Counted from the first letter of the stretch, positions 41,546-53,404 are shown. The stretch: DNA of 64,000 nucleotides from Didymella arachidicola (GCA_016630955.3 CM049988.1:992001-1056000), one strand, 5' to 3'. Numbers and translations are program-made. The notes: a model not told the origin generated them from the sequence alone.

Positions 41546-42341
41546 ATGCCTCGCGCTTCAGAACCACCAGAGTCCTCCACGAATGCTGTCGCTGCACAAT
41601 ACTCAGGGGAAGACTTCGTAGTTGGCGGCGGAGTCGCAATCTTTCATATCGCGACGGGGCGCGTCGTGATCTGCAGCGCGCCACACCGCGGGAAGAAATA
41701 CTACTTCCTGCCCAAAGGGCGGCGAGATGCAGGCGAGGATAGCCGCACTGGGGCGGAGAGGGAAGGATATGAGGAAGTAGGCTATTTGGAAGTCACAGAT
41801 CTCGTGAGTTTGAATTGACTCGGACCAATAGTCCGGCTATCGCAATCGCCTCCTCCCTCTTCCCACCGTGCACCGCCAACCCCAAGCCCACCCGCGCGTC
41901 GCGTCGCCGCCACTCACCGCGGAACCTGTTTGGATGCAACTGATGCCACTTAACCCGTACCGTTATGCGCACATACAGTATGTGCTGTACTGGTACATAG
42001 CGGAGACGCTACCGCCCGATCTCGAAGGCGAGTTAGAGACAGAAGTCGGCGGAGCATACAAACCGCCGCCACCGTACCCGCATGGTCTGACGCTGAGAGA
42101 GAGGATCAAGCTAGAGCCGGAGGGGTATGAGCCACGACATCATGAAGGGACAGGTGTAGACGAGGAGGAAGCGACCTACGAGAGCTACCTGGTGGGTGTG
42201 GAGGAAGCAGTCGGAAAGCTGGGAGGGCAAGGTTCAGTGTTGGCTAATGTAGTTGCGCGTGGGTGGAAGGGGATACAGGACCGATTCGCGATGGAGGAAG
42301 CGCACGAATCAATGACACTAAGTCCTGAGGCGATGCATTGA
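41546..42341 (+). CDS. Nudix hydrolase
   Basis: Two exons, 41546-41776 and 41832-42341 (intron 55 nt, GTAGGC donor, TTGAC branch point, TAG acceptor), encode 246 residues. The intron splits the Nudix box, and the splice restores it exactly: Gly58, Glu64, Arg72-Glu73, Glu76-Glu77, Gly79, i.e. GRRDAGED...REGYEESGY. Reading through instead gives a stop 13 codons later, which confirms the intron. C-terminal to the box are PVWMQLMPLNP and QYVLYWYIAETLP, seen in fungal Nudix proteins related to diphosphoinositol or nucleotide pyrophosphatases. The extra C-terminal 120 residues are acidic. The usual bulky hydrophobic after Arg-Glu is replaced by Gly74. Substrate unknown; probably cytosolic. Confidence 0.88.
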
Positions 42342-42817
42342 CAAGTCTCATATATCCTACTGCGAGCTGCAGAACTGGAGTGGGAGACCGTCAGCTTTGG
42401 TTTTCAATTGAAGGGCCATCAGAGACTACAACTAAAAGTTCTTGTCAAGGCCTCTCTGCGTCACAAAGGTAAAGACAATTCTAAGCAGGTACTGGATCAT
42501 AGTCGTTGATTCCTCGGGATAGATGTACCCATATATACAGTACACATTCCCAATAGAAGACCGTGGTGGCAACACGCTAGCATTCATGAGCCACTTCTGC
42601 CTTGCGCCCTTTGTCTACGCAGTAGGAAGGAAATATGTTAAGGAGAGTATGTTGGAAGCGGGCGGCAGCGCCGAACGAACGTAATGAAATGTGTACAATG
42701 AATCAGCAAGCTTATATTGCAGTAGATCTTGACTGAGATGACGAGCAGATGGCGGTATGGTCGTAACGCAAGGGTATACCGAGGGAAGACAACGCAGATG
42801 AATCATAGGTAGGTTGT
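42342..42817. other. intergenic between convergent genes
   Basis: A 476-base 3'-to-3' spacer; nothing else was seen. Confidence 0.5.
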
Positions 42818-44668
42818 TTACCACGAGAACGACTCCTCACGGAAATCAACGTTCCATGTCAGCTCGCGGTTACGGACAGCGCGGCGGAGCTCGTCAGCCA
42901 GACCACCGGTACCGCATGTGGTGACACAAGCAGCACCGATACCCTCCTGCATCTCCTGATCGATCAGACTTTGGACATTGGGTCGGCCTGGGAACATCTG
43001 GACGCTCGATGAGGGAGAGTGAATCTCCTTTGTGCTGCGAGGGCGAGTGACGAAGAGAAGGATCTTGAGAACCTCGCGACGGCGAGGCATCGAGAGGATC
43101 TGTGTCATCCAGGTGCGGATCCACTCAAGATGCTCGGGAGACTGGATGATCCAGACAAGGGTAAGGCGTCGCGTTGCGACGGTGCCATTGGCATAGCCAG
43201 CAACGAGGTCACGAACGTGAGGAACTTGGTGGGTGATACCAATACCAGCGGCCCACAGCATGACTGTGCCATATGAGCTGAGATCCTCGCCACCGTACGG
43301 GCCCTCTGCGAAGCAAGTCGTAGAGAAGCGACCAGAGGCAGACAAGTCGGCCTTGCGGAAAAGCTTGTCGGTAAACCCGGTTCGTCGGCGAACAATGAAG
43401 GACATGCTGGTCTTGGACTTCTGAAGAGCAAGGTCGTTGGTGGTCATAGGGAGACCCTTCTCGTCGATGTGGTGAGGGTCCTCCTCTTCCTCACTCCACG
43501 CGATGGAGAAGGGGTGGTTGGTCCACAGACCAATCGAAGGCATGTAGAGGTATGCGTGCTGACCGGGGCGGAAGCTCCATGGGCGGGCCATCTTGACTGT
43601 GATACGGAGAGCGTCGCCGGTGAGGACCTCAATGTCGGCTGACGAGCCACCCTTGCCGACGTTATTGACGATAAGACGGGCAAAACGGATGAAGCGCTCG
43701 ATAGCCCAGGTGGCAACAACACCGTACAGCATAAGCTGCTGGGGGCGTTGCTTCAAGTGAACCCAGACCGCGCCAAGGGCAAGCGCGGCACCGACAATGT
43801 GGCCGTGCAGGAAGACCTCGTAGAAAGAGTGGCGGATGGGCGAGGGAGATTGAATGAGGAGGAAGGTGAACGCACATGTGCCCTTGGCATTGTTAGCCCT
43901 CAGTCACATTTCACAATCGTGTATACTTACGATGAGTCCGGACATGATGAATTCGCTGCCGGTGAACGATGCCTGAACAGCACCCCAGCCCTCTGTAGCG
44001 GTGTTAGTACTTGAAGTAGGATCATAAAGTCTCTACTTACTGGTATGAACCTTGTTTGCGATCCAACAGACAGTGTGAGCGATAGCCTCGAGGACAACAA
44101 TTCGTCCAAACCAGCGGTGGATCAGGTTCATGGTGTCGAAAGAGATACCGGTGAGCTTGATAACTGGGTTATTGCGGCCAGCCAGGAGGAAGAGAGGAAT
44201 CATGTTCATGACAGCCATGATACCAGAACGGCTGAGGAGCTCACCAGCACCGGCTGAGAAGCTGCTGTAATCGATCTTCCAAACACAGAAACCGATGTTG
44301 ACGGCAAAGTAACCAATCAAGAAGAAGCTCTGGAGACGGCTGGGGAGGGTACCCATGCCAATAGCAGAGGACAGCTTGAACTCGCGGTGGTGACGGGTGC
44401 GCCAGAGCGGTGCATCCAAGCATGACTTCTTGAAGCGGGCGTAGTAGTAGTTAGGGATTGAGAAGTAACGCTGGGTCTCATTATTCAGACATGACACTGT
44501 GCGTACGTAGCGGACGAAGTAGAGGATGACCTGGTAAAGGGCGAAAACCGCAACGAAGCACAACCAGATACGGCCGAGGTAATTCTGCACATCGATGTTT
44601 TCAAGTCCAGCGGTAGGGTCCTCGTCTCCTGCGCGCTTGGCTAGGTTGCCGAAGGTCTCTGAGAGAGT

Positions 44669-44671
<3 letters not shown>
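42818..44671 (-). CDS. Ferric/cupric reductase transmembrane flavocytochrome (FRE family)
   Basis: Three exons, 44671-44041, 43992-43931 and 43882-42818 (both introns 48 nt), encode 585 residues. There are about seven membrane segments. The ferric-reductase core has paired heme-ligand histidines in HRWFGRIVVLEAIAH and in HGHIVGAALALGAVWVH, spaced as in bis-heme reductases. The cytosolic half has the FAD-binding SIGLWTNHPFSIAW segment and a nucleotide-binding GIGITHQVPHVRDL stretch, and ends ESFSW. There is no obvious signal peptide; TM1 near residue 35 probably serves as signal anchor. Such enzymes reduce extracellular Fe(III) or Cu(II) with NADPH; specificity cannot be read here. The leader directly before the ATG is a (CAA)n run. 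Confidence 0.92.

Positions 44672-44729
<58 letters not shown>
44671..44729. repeat. (TTG)n/(CAA)n trinucleotide tract abutting the ferric reductase start codon
   Basis: About 19-20 uninterrupted TTG units on the plus strand, i.e. (CAA)n on the coding strand, running straight into the ATG (…ACAACAATG). As a leader this would be unstructured and lack competing AUGs. Copy number is likely polymorphic. Confidence 0.93.
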
Positions 44730-44730
<1 letters not shown>

Positions 44731-46793
44731 GATAGACGAGTAGATGGGGTAGATCTTTAAACGTCCTGGGGTAGTGAGTGTTATCTGTCTTGGCCAGCAA
44801 TTGACAGAATGCGTAAGAGGCGAAAGCCGTGAATCCAATTGGGAATTAATGAATGATCAAGTCGTCGCTTCAACCGAGTGAGTGTGCGTCAACCTAGCTT
44901 CTCTGAGGCACGTCCGTGACGCCTGAGGTGAGTGGTGACACAAAAGGCTTGACTGGACGCTCACTTGACGTGCGGAGAATTGTTGACAGCGCCCACGGTA
45001 GTCGACAAGAACAGGGCAGCCAGGTGAGTGAAGCAAGGGCAAATCCGGAAATCCAGGTGACGTGACCACAGATAAAGAGTCGAGTGCGATTAGCCTCGAG
45101 AAATCGTCCACCAGGGGAAATTCTTGGAAAAGCCGGCGGAGAGGCGAGAGACTGCACGGCAGGACTGAAGCGAAGTAAAGAACGACTTGAGCGAACGGAG
45201 TTGGGGAATAAGAAGAGGAGATCTCTCGTAAGTGCGGGCCAGTAGTGGGTATGAAGGGATGAGAGTTTGATTATCACATCGCATTTGCAGGCGTCGATTG
45301 GGGGATGGCCTAGCGCTGCAGGGACCGGGGTAGCGCTCCAGGAGGCTTAGAATCGTTGGATGCCATTCGACGCCTGGGCGGAACTGCGGACGCTGAAACG
45401 GCGCCTCCGCAAGCCACACGCGAAAATAGCCGTTTCAAATGATCCTTCGACCCGAAGGATTCGACTCTACGAGTTCACGATGGATGCGCGCTGCGTCATC
45501 CTGCTGGGCGCTTCGACCATAGTGGTTCGCTGCGAGACACGTAGTTCGAGACAGCGACGCGTGGGCACCAGCTCTGCGAGAGGCGCATCACGTGCCAGTC
45601 CCGTGTCTTGAACACCTGGACAACCCCATTCTCATTCCTGCCCTCAGCCTAGATTTACGGCGGCGCTTTCGTATTTGAGGCCGCATCAATCTACAGATTA
45701 CAAGATCCGCCGTAGGAAACAGACGTTGTGTTACAGCAGGCTGTGCCCCGGTCCGCGGAACCTCATCGGTGGCACTTTCAATACGAACACCTCTACCAAG
45801 CCGGTCGAATTGTTGACACCTCAAGCGCCGGCTGAACGAAACATTTCTTCGGGCTCAGGATTTGTTCTCGTTGTTTCCATCTTCTGTGGCCGCGTCATTC
45901 CGTTGCCGTACTTTTTCGGCGCATGAACCAACGCCACGCAATCATGCTTCCAATATCGCTCTATACTGCTCCTCTGACTGGCCCTCAGTCTTCGGACACG
46001 CTTCTGCAACAATACGGCCGTCAACTCAAAGTCACAGCGACCGCCAGTCGGCCAATATGCATCCTCCGGGCTTGACATCCTGAAGAAGGCTTTGCGTGGC
46101 CCATCCTCTTGACACAAGCCAGGACGACGCTCCCGGACGACTTGTCACGGATCGCTTTCCACTTGCCTGGCACCATTTGACCGCTGAGGGAAGCGGCGCC
46201 ATTGTACCCACCGTTTGAGGAAGGCATGCAGGTGCCTCACTGTCAAGCAATGCAAAGGTGCTTACACTCCGAGACAAGCTCTTCGCATTCGATCTGAACG
46301 AGCGTTTGTACGACGCGGGCGGCTCCAGACCATCGCGATGCCTGGCGTCGTGGTGTAACGTACATGCCTGTAGTCGTCAACACGATACTCGCTAAATCCG
46401 GTGGCTTCATGCCTTCGCTCTCGAGGCAAAGCCCGTGCTTTGACAGCTCGATAACGGCTATACCTGCAAAAAATGTAGACGTGTGTTCAAGAGCGTATAT
46501 GCACTTTAGGCAAGTTCAACTAAATCTGCATGATGTCCGTTCTTGCATCTCTTGGTCATCATCTCTCTTCGAGCCCCCCAGCCTTCCAAGGTTTGATCAC
46601 TACAGGATGATAGCAACGCGATAACCAAAAAGCAAGTTTGCAATCTATGCAGCCTATACGCACCCGGAGACCTCGTCGTGATTCGTGAGGCATCGACACG
46701 GCGCTCACGAGACGTCAACCACCTCAATATCCAGACGTGCCACCGCATCACTGCTTCGCTTGAACCTGCCACGCGGGTGACCAAAAAAACCCA

Positions 46794-46998
46794 CACTCAC
46801 AAGCAGCCAAACACGTATGAACACTAAGATGAACCCTCTCCTTATTATGCTCTATAAGCACAACCACGTATCTATAAGGCTAGCAAAAACACAGAATTAT
46901 AGAGTAGAAGATTCTCTATAATTCTACCTTCTTAGAATTTTAATATTGTTTATTGTTGTGTAGCTATAAGTGTAGTAAAATGGTCACTTTTGTGAGTG
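46794..46998. mobile_element. AT-rich foldback/MITE-like element
   Basis: The ends are short inverted repeats: CACTCACAA at 46794-46802 and TTGTGAGTG at 46990-46998. The interior is strongly AT-rich and includes a perfect 12-bp stem (46893-46904 with 46914-46925, 9-base loop). The right end (GTAGTAAAATGGTCACTTTTGTGAGTG) resembles pogo/Fot1-type termini, but the left end has decayed beyond the first nine bases. No target-site duplication is clear and no coding capacity is present. Confidence 0.45.
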
Positions 46999-47429
46999 CC
47001 TCCACGTCACCCTTGTTTCGCCGCTTGTCATGTCAAGTGCCTTCCCGCTGACAGACTGACGGATGTTTCATGCAAAGAGCCAACACCCTGCGGTCAATGC
47101 GAGGGCCTGCCGGAGCCAAGCCCCACAATCTCGTAACTTGCTCAGCGGCAAGGGCGCTCGGTGTTTCGAAGAGCTTGATCGCCGCTACCCACACTGAGCC
47201 TGAAGACGCTGACTGTCCGACGAGGCAATGCGTTGGTGGAGACCTGCCGCCTGCCGAAGCGCGCGGTGGAGATTCATTGCGGTTTTCATGCACAAACAAA
47301 TCTCTTAACAAGGCTAGACAATTGAGTTCTCGCACATTACGGATTGTATACGCGCAGCTGCATCGTGGTCTCAATTGCAGATGAGCGGCGTACTTTGCGG
47401 AGAAAAAGCAATCTCGATCCTAGCAGATG

Positions 47430-47768
47430 TCATGCTGTGATCCGCAGCCTAAATTTGTTGTTCTCGCTGCACTTCACTATTTCGCTTCGCCGCCCAATCA
47501 ATCCTAGACGTGGCGCATGCACGTCAGTTGCCGCATCCTCGCCTTGTTCCTGCGTCGTGCCGATCCACCAACCGACGCCGCAGACCAACAGGACCAGTGG
47601 TACCACGAACCGGGCGATGGGGCGAGCCTTAGCGGGCCAGATTATGGCTTGCTCTAGAGCGTTCACGATGATACCTTTTACCGTTCTGCTGCTGACCAGG
47701 TTGTTGAGTATTGTTGATGGTGGTTCGGCAGCGTCGTGTTGGGAGAGATTAAGGAGTAAAGGGTGCAT
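47430..47768 (-). CDS. Possible small single-TM protein, 112 aa (weak)
   Basis: An ATG-initiated frame with one strongly hydrophobic segment (FVVPLVLLVCGVGWWIG, about residues 54-70), a preceding amphipathic region and a basic C-terminus. There is no intron, no recognised family and no obvious promoter. The composition is better than random, but it sits in a gene-poor stretch and may be a fragment or a chance frame. Confidence 0.25.
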   Translation of the reverse strand: MHPLLLNLSQHDAAEPPSTILNNLVSSRTVKGIIVNALEQAIIWPAKARPIARFVVPLVLLVCGVGWWIGTTQEQGEDAATDVHAPRLGLIGRRSEIVKCSENNKFRLRITA

Positions 47769-50434
47769 GCTTGGGGTCAAGAGTAGATTCAGCCAGAACG
47801 GCGGCGGCTCCTTGGCGCCTATCCGCGGATGAACAAACAACGGCAGCGGAAACCCTAGACGGAAACCACAGCAGTCAGAACGCGCAAGGCTGTCCGCCCG
47901 AGTTTAGATTGCAGAAGCTGGCCAGACAGCTCAATCACCCTTTACAGATCTCATTTGCACACACCGCGCTGAGACGCCTATTTGTGGCTCTTGGCACAAG
48001 GCCTTCGGGCCGCTCTTTAGTATTGGACACAGCCGAGGGACACCCAGCTTTAGAGCTTCGGGAGGCTCGCAGGTGTTCATCCAGAGTTATCTCGTCATTT
48101 ATGAAACTTCATATGACCACAAAGATCCTGGACTGGTGATTACAATAGAAGATCCTTCAAGAAGTTGCTCGGAAGCTTCAGCGCGCCGTATAGACGCTGG
48201 TGCTTGTCTCGAGATATCCCACCCAAGCAGAATATTGTCACGTCGTTCTTCAGCAAGGTGAATTAAATTGGGGTTCCCAGGCAGGGGAAATGGCACTGGT
48301 TGCTTCCAGTCCTGGGCAAAGATTCGAACGTGATAATTAATCGAGGGAACTTCTAAAGTGCCAGGTCAACTCATGCAGCTGTTTGATTGTGGCTTGCCCA
48401 TGTGCCCAGCATGCTCGCTCCCTCCGATATACACGGGCTTTCTGTGATCTCGTGTCAGCTTGAGAACGGATAGTATCTACCTGACCTTAATCGTACCGTA
48501 TACGTCCGCTTTCGATGGGGATCTATAATGACTGCCAGCCGTTTTTGGAGGCTATGGATCGTATCATTACTCGAAATTGTATCCGGAGGATCGCCGTAAA
48601 CCAACCGGTTGACGTGCTCGAAAGGTCTATCTCACGCAAGAGGCGATCAGGTCGGACCGTCGTTACGGTGATGACAGGGCTATGGACGTCGTAACGCGGT
48701 GTTTGACTCGCACTGGGGCTGTGTGCGCCGACAAGAGGTTTCTCTCTTGCGACGCAGCGTTAGTATGCCCCATGGGTGATAGATCTAGAACCCCCCTTGG
48801 GTTTGGTTGGTAATAGGAGCATAACAAAGACGGCTTTCAAAGCATTAGGCAGCGTCCGGCAGCTGTAGCTTCCGAGACATGACAAAGCGACCCCCCGCGG
48901 ATTGATGGGAGAGGATATGGAGTAGGACTTAGGCTCGAGGTCTATATGGTCGTTTTATAGCTCGTGTTTGAAGTGGTTGTATCCTACAGGTAGGGAATCT
49001 GGATATCTAGATCAGATGTGCGGCTCCCGTGAGATCCTACAAGCAAACTGTATCTTGGAATTATCGAAGATTGAGACCCTTCGCAAGACAACATATTCCT
49101 GGAACGTCCTTCCCGTGTGGCCCAAACCGAGGTTATCACAGCGATAAACTTATCGACTGGCAGACTTGTCTTGAGCATTGGTTCACAACAATTGAATGTT
49201 GCCATACATGACGCCTAGACAGAGTTACATCAGGAAGGCCATGTTCTGACCTTTTTGTGGACAGCTGCTGCTACGATCGTGAGTTCCGCTGAAGCGTAGA
49301 TACCTCACATACATTTAACCTGCAGATGATGTCTCTGAGAATTGTAATGGTCATCGTAGAATGGGGTTGCCCAACAGTAGCGGATGTCCTCTAGAGGATG
49401 CTACAAGCGCCCTCGACTGTCCGGGGCAGTGTCGCCGCAGTGGGGATGGCAGACTTTGAGGGCAGTCGTCCTCGTCTTGCTTTGCAAGGTATTTGACAAT
49501 GGAAAGTGTATATTCGCCACATATACTGCGAGGCTCCTATACGACTTGATATGGACGCATGGATTGCGTCAAGATAAATTATCAACTTGCTCAAGTGGCT
49601 GCATACGTAGGAGACGGGCAACAGCGATCGAGTCATCAGTGGCACCAGTGTTGTCAACAAATAAAACGATCAGCAGTTTAATTACTAGGACAGGCCTGTC
49701 ACGGACCTCAGTGCGGTCTTTTGATGCTTAATTAAGTAACAATTTTGAAGATCGTTTGTTTGTTGTCAGAACTGGGACTCATCACTCGCGGGTGGCGATA
49801 GACCCGAATGCAAGAGACAACTGCATAAAAGCCGACAGGATGACGAGAACATAATGTATAGGGTACGTGTATCGGAAGCGGGATGTGTCTCGTCGCCTCG
49901 CCGTAGCATAGAGCAATGGGCCTCTCTAAGGCTGAGCTTTGCAGCAGTCAGCATCCTACCGCAGTTGCTTTGGCTCACGATTCAAGGGTTGATAGATTGA
50001 ACTCTTCGCGCGTAGAGCAGCCAAATTCAACTGTTGTGTTGTATGATGACATCTGGGATAACGTCCAGTCTGAGCCCATGGAAAGGTGGCCGTTTGAGCA
50101 ATTCATCCACGCCCAATGGCTTCCCTGCTGGTGCGCATCTTCATGCACAGAAAGCCCGAGGCGTATTAAAGCCGCATAATAAGCTCTCCGGACGTTCCGC
50201 ATGGCGATGGTTTGCAAATACAAAGAGGAGGGTGAGGCCATCTGCGAGTTGTTACTGTGTACACCTTCTCCTCAAAGCTAGACCAGCCGGAAATGGAGCA
50301 TCCGAGCCTCTCCGCCAGTGACGTGCGCAACTCCCAGTCCCGTAACAACACCTGTCACCCTTCCTAACAACCATCAGACGCGTCCTCCCGTCGATAAACC
50401 TCCTCAGCACAGTCGCGAAGCTCCAATTGACACG

Positions 50435-51435
50435 ATGGTCGCCACGCGCCAACATCCCCGCGGCGACTTCCCCGCATTCGAGCCATCACCCACAAAGCGA
50501 CCCTCACGTACATCGACGGCTTCACCCGCGCCCACAAGCCCCACGACTGCCACGCATGCAGTAGCGGCTAATGTCTCTCCAACCGCAAAGAGCGTCACAC
50601 GCCGTGCTGCTGCAGCTGCCGAGAGGGCTACCAAAGCCGTAGACACCAACGTGTCTAGCGCCCTGAAGGCCGTCGCGCCGCCTTCGCCCGCCGAGGTAGG
50701 CGAGGGAACCTGGTGTCACACGGCATCAAACCTTACTATCCTGTGGCTTGCCGTCTCGCTGCCGCTCGTGCTGTGGGACAGTTTGTACATCCTCTTGCGC
50801 CCACACACAATGGCCGGCGGGGCGCTGCAATGGCCCCTGTGGAAGCCGTACGAGATCTACGCTTCGATCGACTACGTGTATGGATGGCCTGGTTGGGAGA
50901 GTAATGACGGGTTTGGTGGCGCGCAGGGCGCGCTGAACGCAATTGAGACAGTGTTGTATGGGCTGTATGTTATGATTATTTACTACCATAGCGTGTCAGC
51001 GCCCACTGGTACGGGGCTCGACGTGAAGAGTGAAGGGCTTGCCGCGTGGTTAGCAGGTGGGAGGAAGGTGCCTGGGAAGAACGGGAACCGGGCGCTGCTC
51101 ATTGGGTTTACGGCTGCGGTCATGACGCTGAGTAAGACGGTGCTTTATTGTAAGTTGTTACCACATGTTTTTGCGAGCACGAGGCTGACATGGGAAGACT
51201 TCAACGAGTATTTCTCGAACTTCAAGAGCATCGGACACAATGACTGGTTCACAATTTTCCTTTTCTACGGTGTCATGAAGTGAGTGCAACAGCCCACTAG
51301 GTTGCTTAGAACATCGTGCTAATGCTGAACAGTGGTCTATGGGTCATTTTCCCAGCATACATGACCGTTGTCTTTGGATCTGATATTCTCCAAGCCCTTG
51401 ACGACGCCGCAGAAGTCTCCGAAAAAGAAGAGTAG
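50435..51435 (+). CDS. EXPERA/EBP-like four-TM membrane protein
   Basis: Two exons, 50435-51279 and 51333-51435 (intron 53 nt, GTGAGT donor, CTGAACAG acceptor), encode 315 residues. The first 95 residues are Pro/Thr/Ala-rich and disordered. About four membrane segments follow, starting NLTILWLAVSLPLVLWDSLY, then a loop with WPLWKPYEIYASIDYVYGWP, and ending with a segment completed across the splice (YGVMNGLWVIFP). The acidic tail ends SEKEE; it is not a clear dilysine or HDEL retrieval signal. The topology and the Asp-Tyr-containing loop resemble EXPERA proteins (emopamil-binding/TM6SF2/Mac30), ER sterol-related proteins. The start used is the first ATG; the frame extends upstream without one. 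Family assignment is tentative. Confidence 0.65.
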
Positions 51436-52132
51436 GCCAGCATGACAGGTCCTGCACAGAGTGCGCTCAGCGAGCGCAGTATGTTATCAATGAACAAAGA
51501 AGGCTCATCTCCATTCCTGTCCGAGGTCTCTCAGTTTCTCCTCGCGTCAACCCCGACTCATATTCGCGGCGATGAACCCAGCGCTTCCACCAGGGCTGCT
51601 TGCTGACCATGATTCCGTTAGATTTTGGCGCAGATGCCTTCACGACTTGTTAGCATTGAATCGATTTTAGGAGACCTTGGAGGGACTTACGACTTTGCCG
51701 TTGCCGACTGGTTCCTGCCGGAGGGTGGATTTGGATTTGTCCCAGCCGTTTGGGGACATCGTTGCAGGGGGACGTTGGCGCTCGAGCGCGACGTCGCTGA
51801 GCATATAAGGATGTCGCCCACATATTGTGGCGGGGTCCATGTTGATATGTGATGTTGAAGGTGGGATGACCGTAGCGAGTTGGGTTGAGTACTTGGACGT
51901 TAATGAGAGTGAGTGGGAAAGGGAGTGGTGTATGGGCGGCCGCGAATATATAGGGAATGGCGAGGTTTTCTTTCACTCCAGCTTCGAGATCGTTTAACAG
52001 GTACACTACGAACCACCCTTTCTCGCACCTTGTCTCATCTTTATACACTCGTCCGAGTACGCAATCGTTTCCCAACCCTCCGCTTTACGCAAACTTTATC
52101 CAAGTCGTTAGCACCAGGTCGACAAGCATCTT
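51436..52132. other. intergenic between convergent genes
   Basis: About 700 bases with short frames only. No structure recognised. Confidence 0.5.
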
Positions 52133-53404
52133 CTACATCACCACACACCTCATCCCGCAGACCCCTCTTTCGCCCTTCTTCTCCCCATCTCTCGTTCCCT
52201 CGCTCACCTTCCTTCGAGTCTGCTCGAGATCCTGCACACAGTTTGCAGTTGCAAATGGCCCCTCGTCCTCTTCAACAATTGGCTTCTTCCTTTCCATCTC
52301 GTCCCTTCCCGGCGTCGAAAAGATACTGTGTTTACTGGCCACACTTGCTCCGCTTGCCTCGCTACGCCTCGACACACTGACATGACGTGCAGGCTCTGTT
52401 TCTTTCTCTCTCTGCGCCTGACTTTGCGCCGCCGAGAACGGAGTGAGTTTCCGAGTCGGATCACCATGCCCTGCCATGGCAGACACGATATGCGGCACCG
52501 AGGGTACCGCCCTCTTCGCCGGCTCTGAGCGTGCACCTTCGCCTTCGGCCTTTGGATTTTCGCCTACAACACAACTGGCCCCACTTCGCTGCTGCCCTTT
52601 CGCATTCCGCATATAGTCCGCGATCCTTGCATGCGTTCCCCTCCCCCCAGCTGGTTCTCTTTCTCCATTTGCTTCGGCATACGGCGGACGAATCTGCAGT
52701 GGCGCATAAGCCTGCTGCTGCTGCTCGCGCGTCACTGGAGTCGGCGTTTCAGGTGCGTCTAAGCGCTCTGTTGAGTACGACGAGGATGGCGATTCTTGGT
52801 GCGCTGGTAGAGTTGGCGTACGGACGTGCCGTTTCACGGGCGATAGGCTGCGAGATTTCTGAGGCGAGTAAGAGCGCGATTTTCGTGGTGAGCCGCCACG
52901 GCGCAGGGTGACATTTGGGTGAGAGGGTCCGGTGCTGGGGATGTGGGTGTTGTTGCCACTGCCGTCTTCAGCATTGTGTTCTGCTGGATCTTGCTTGTGT
53001 GCAGAGTTGAACGGCGGGAAAGGCTCGAACGAGAGTGCTGGAGCGGTTGCTGGTGTGCCATCCTCTGCGAAGCCGTTGGCGAATACTTCGCTGAGGCTGT
53101 CTGGTGAGGGCTGGACTTGTCGAATGGTGGAGCGCATACTGACTGCCGTGCCTGGACGCTCTGGTGACGCAGACGCCGTGCGTGGACGGACATGGGTTGC
53201 GCGCATAGCTTCGGCCTCATGCACCTGTGCTGTAGGCTCAGTAGGTGGCAGCTCTGGTGAAGTTGGAGCAGCCGCTGGCAACACTGGTCCCTTCGGTAGA
53301 GAGCTTACAGGATATGGCGGCAGCGGTGACAGCGTGGGCGAAGAAAAGTTTTGGCGCATGGCCAAGCGAAGATGCAGGCGCTGGTGTAATGGCGAGTGGC
53401 TCAT
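52133..53404 (-). CDS. Disordered Ser/Pro-rich protein with C-terminal CaaX box
   Basis: Intronless, 423 residues from the ATG at 53402-53404. It is almost wholly low-complexity: Pro, Ser, Arg and Glu dominate, with a repeated SPRKSRSYSPQKSRSLSP block (about 170-190) and a Gln run. There is no folded domain or membrane segment. The last four residues are Cys-Val-Val-Met, a canonical CaaX farnesylation signal (Met at X favours farnesyltransferase). A second Cys lies five residues before the CaaX Cys, and the preceding 30 residues are Lys/Arg-rich, which would aid membrane association. A membrane-tethered, phosphorylated scaffold is a plausible inference. No homologue is recognised; the uninterrupted 1.27 kb frame supports coding. 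Confidence 0.7.
   Translation of the reverse strand: MSHSPLHQRLHLRLAMRQNFSSPTLSPLPPYPVSSLPKGPVLPAAAPTSPELPPTEPTAQVHEAEAMRATHVRPRTASASPERPGTAVSMRSTIRQVQPSPDSLSEVFANGFAEDGTPATAPALSFEPFPPFNSAHKQDPAEHNAEDGSGNNTHIPSTGPSHPNVTLRRGGSPRKSRSYSPQKSRSLSPVKRHVRTPTLPAHQESPSSSYSTERLDAPETPTPVTREQQQQAYAPLQIRPPYAEANGEREPAGGRGTHARIADYMRNAKGQQRSGASCVVGENPKAEGEGARSEPAKRAVPSVPHIVSAMAGHGDPTRKLTPFSAAQSQAQREKETEPARHVSVSRRSEASGASVASKHSIFSTPGRDEMERKKPIVEEDEGPFATANCVQDLEQTRRKVSEGTRDGEKKGERGVCGMRCVVM

Larger units (their letters stand above)
44732..50434. other. 5.7 kb gene-poor region
   Basis: The longest gene-free stretch of the window. It contains the ferric reductase upstream region (to about 45.4 kb), an AT-rich hairpin element at 46794-46998, one weak membrane-protein frame at 47430-47768, and otherwise only short frames. 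A possible C-x2-C fragment (YTCKKCRRVF in a plus frame near 46460) is isolated. No tRNA, rRNA or transposase was recognised. Confidence 0.5.

Noticed and set aside
41777..41818. Nudix exon 1 continuing to a GTGAGT donor at 41804
   Set aside because: That would need a 28-nt intron, too short for fungal splicing, and would add residues inside the Nudix box. The donor at 41777 gives a 55-nt intron and a perfect box.
45360..46620. Several 80-100 codon frames including one with a C-x2-C pair
   Set aside because: No continuous domain, no splice logic and poor composition; treated as chance frames.
48300..48340. GATTCGAAC resembling a tRNA T-loop
   Set aside because: No matching acceptor or anticodon stem could be built around it.
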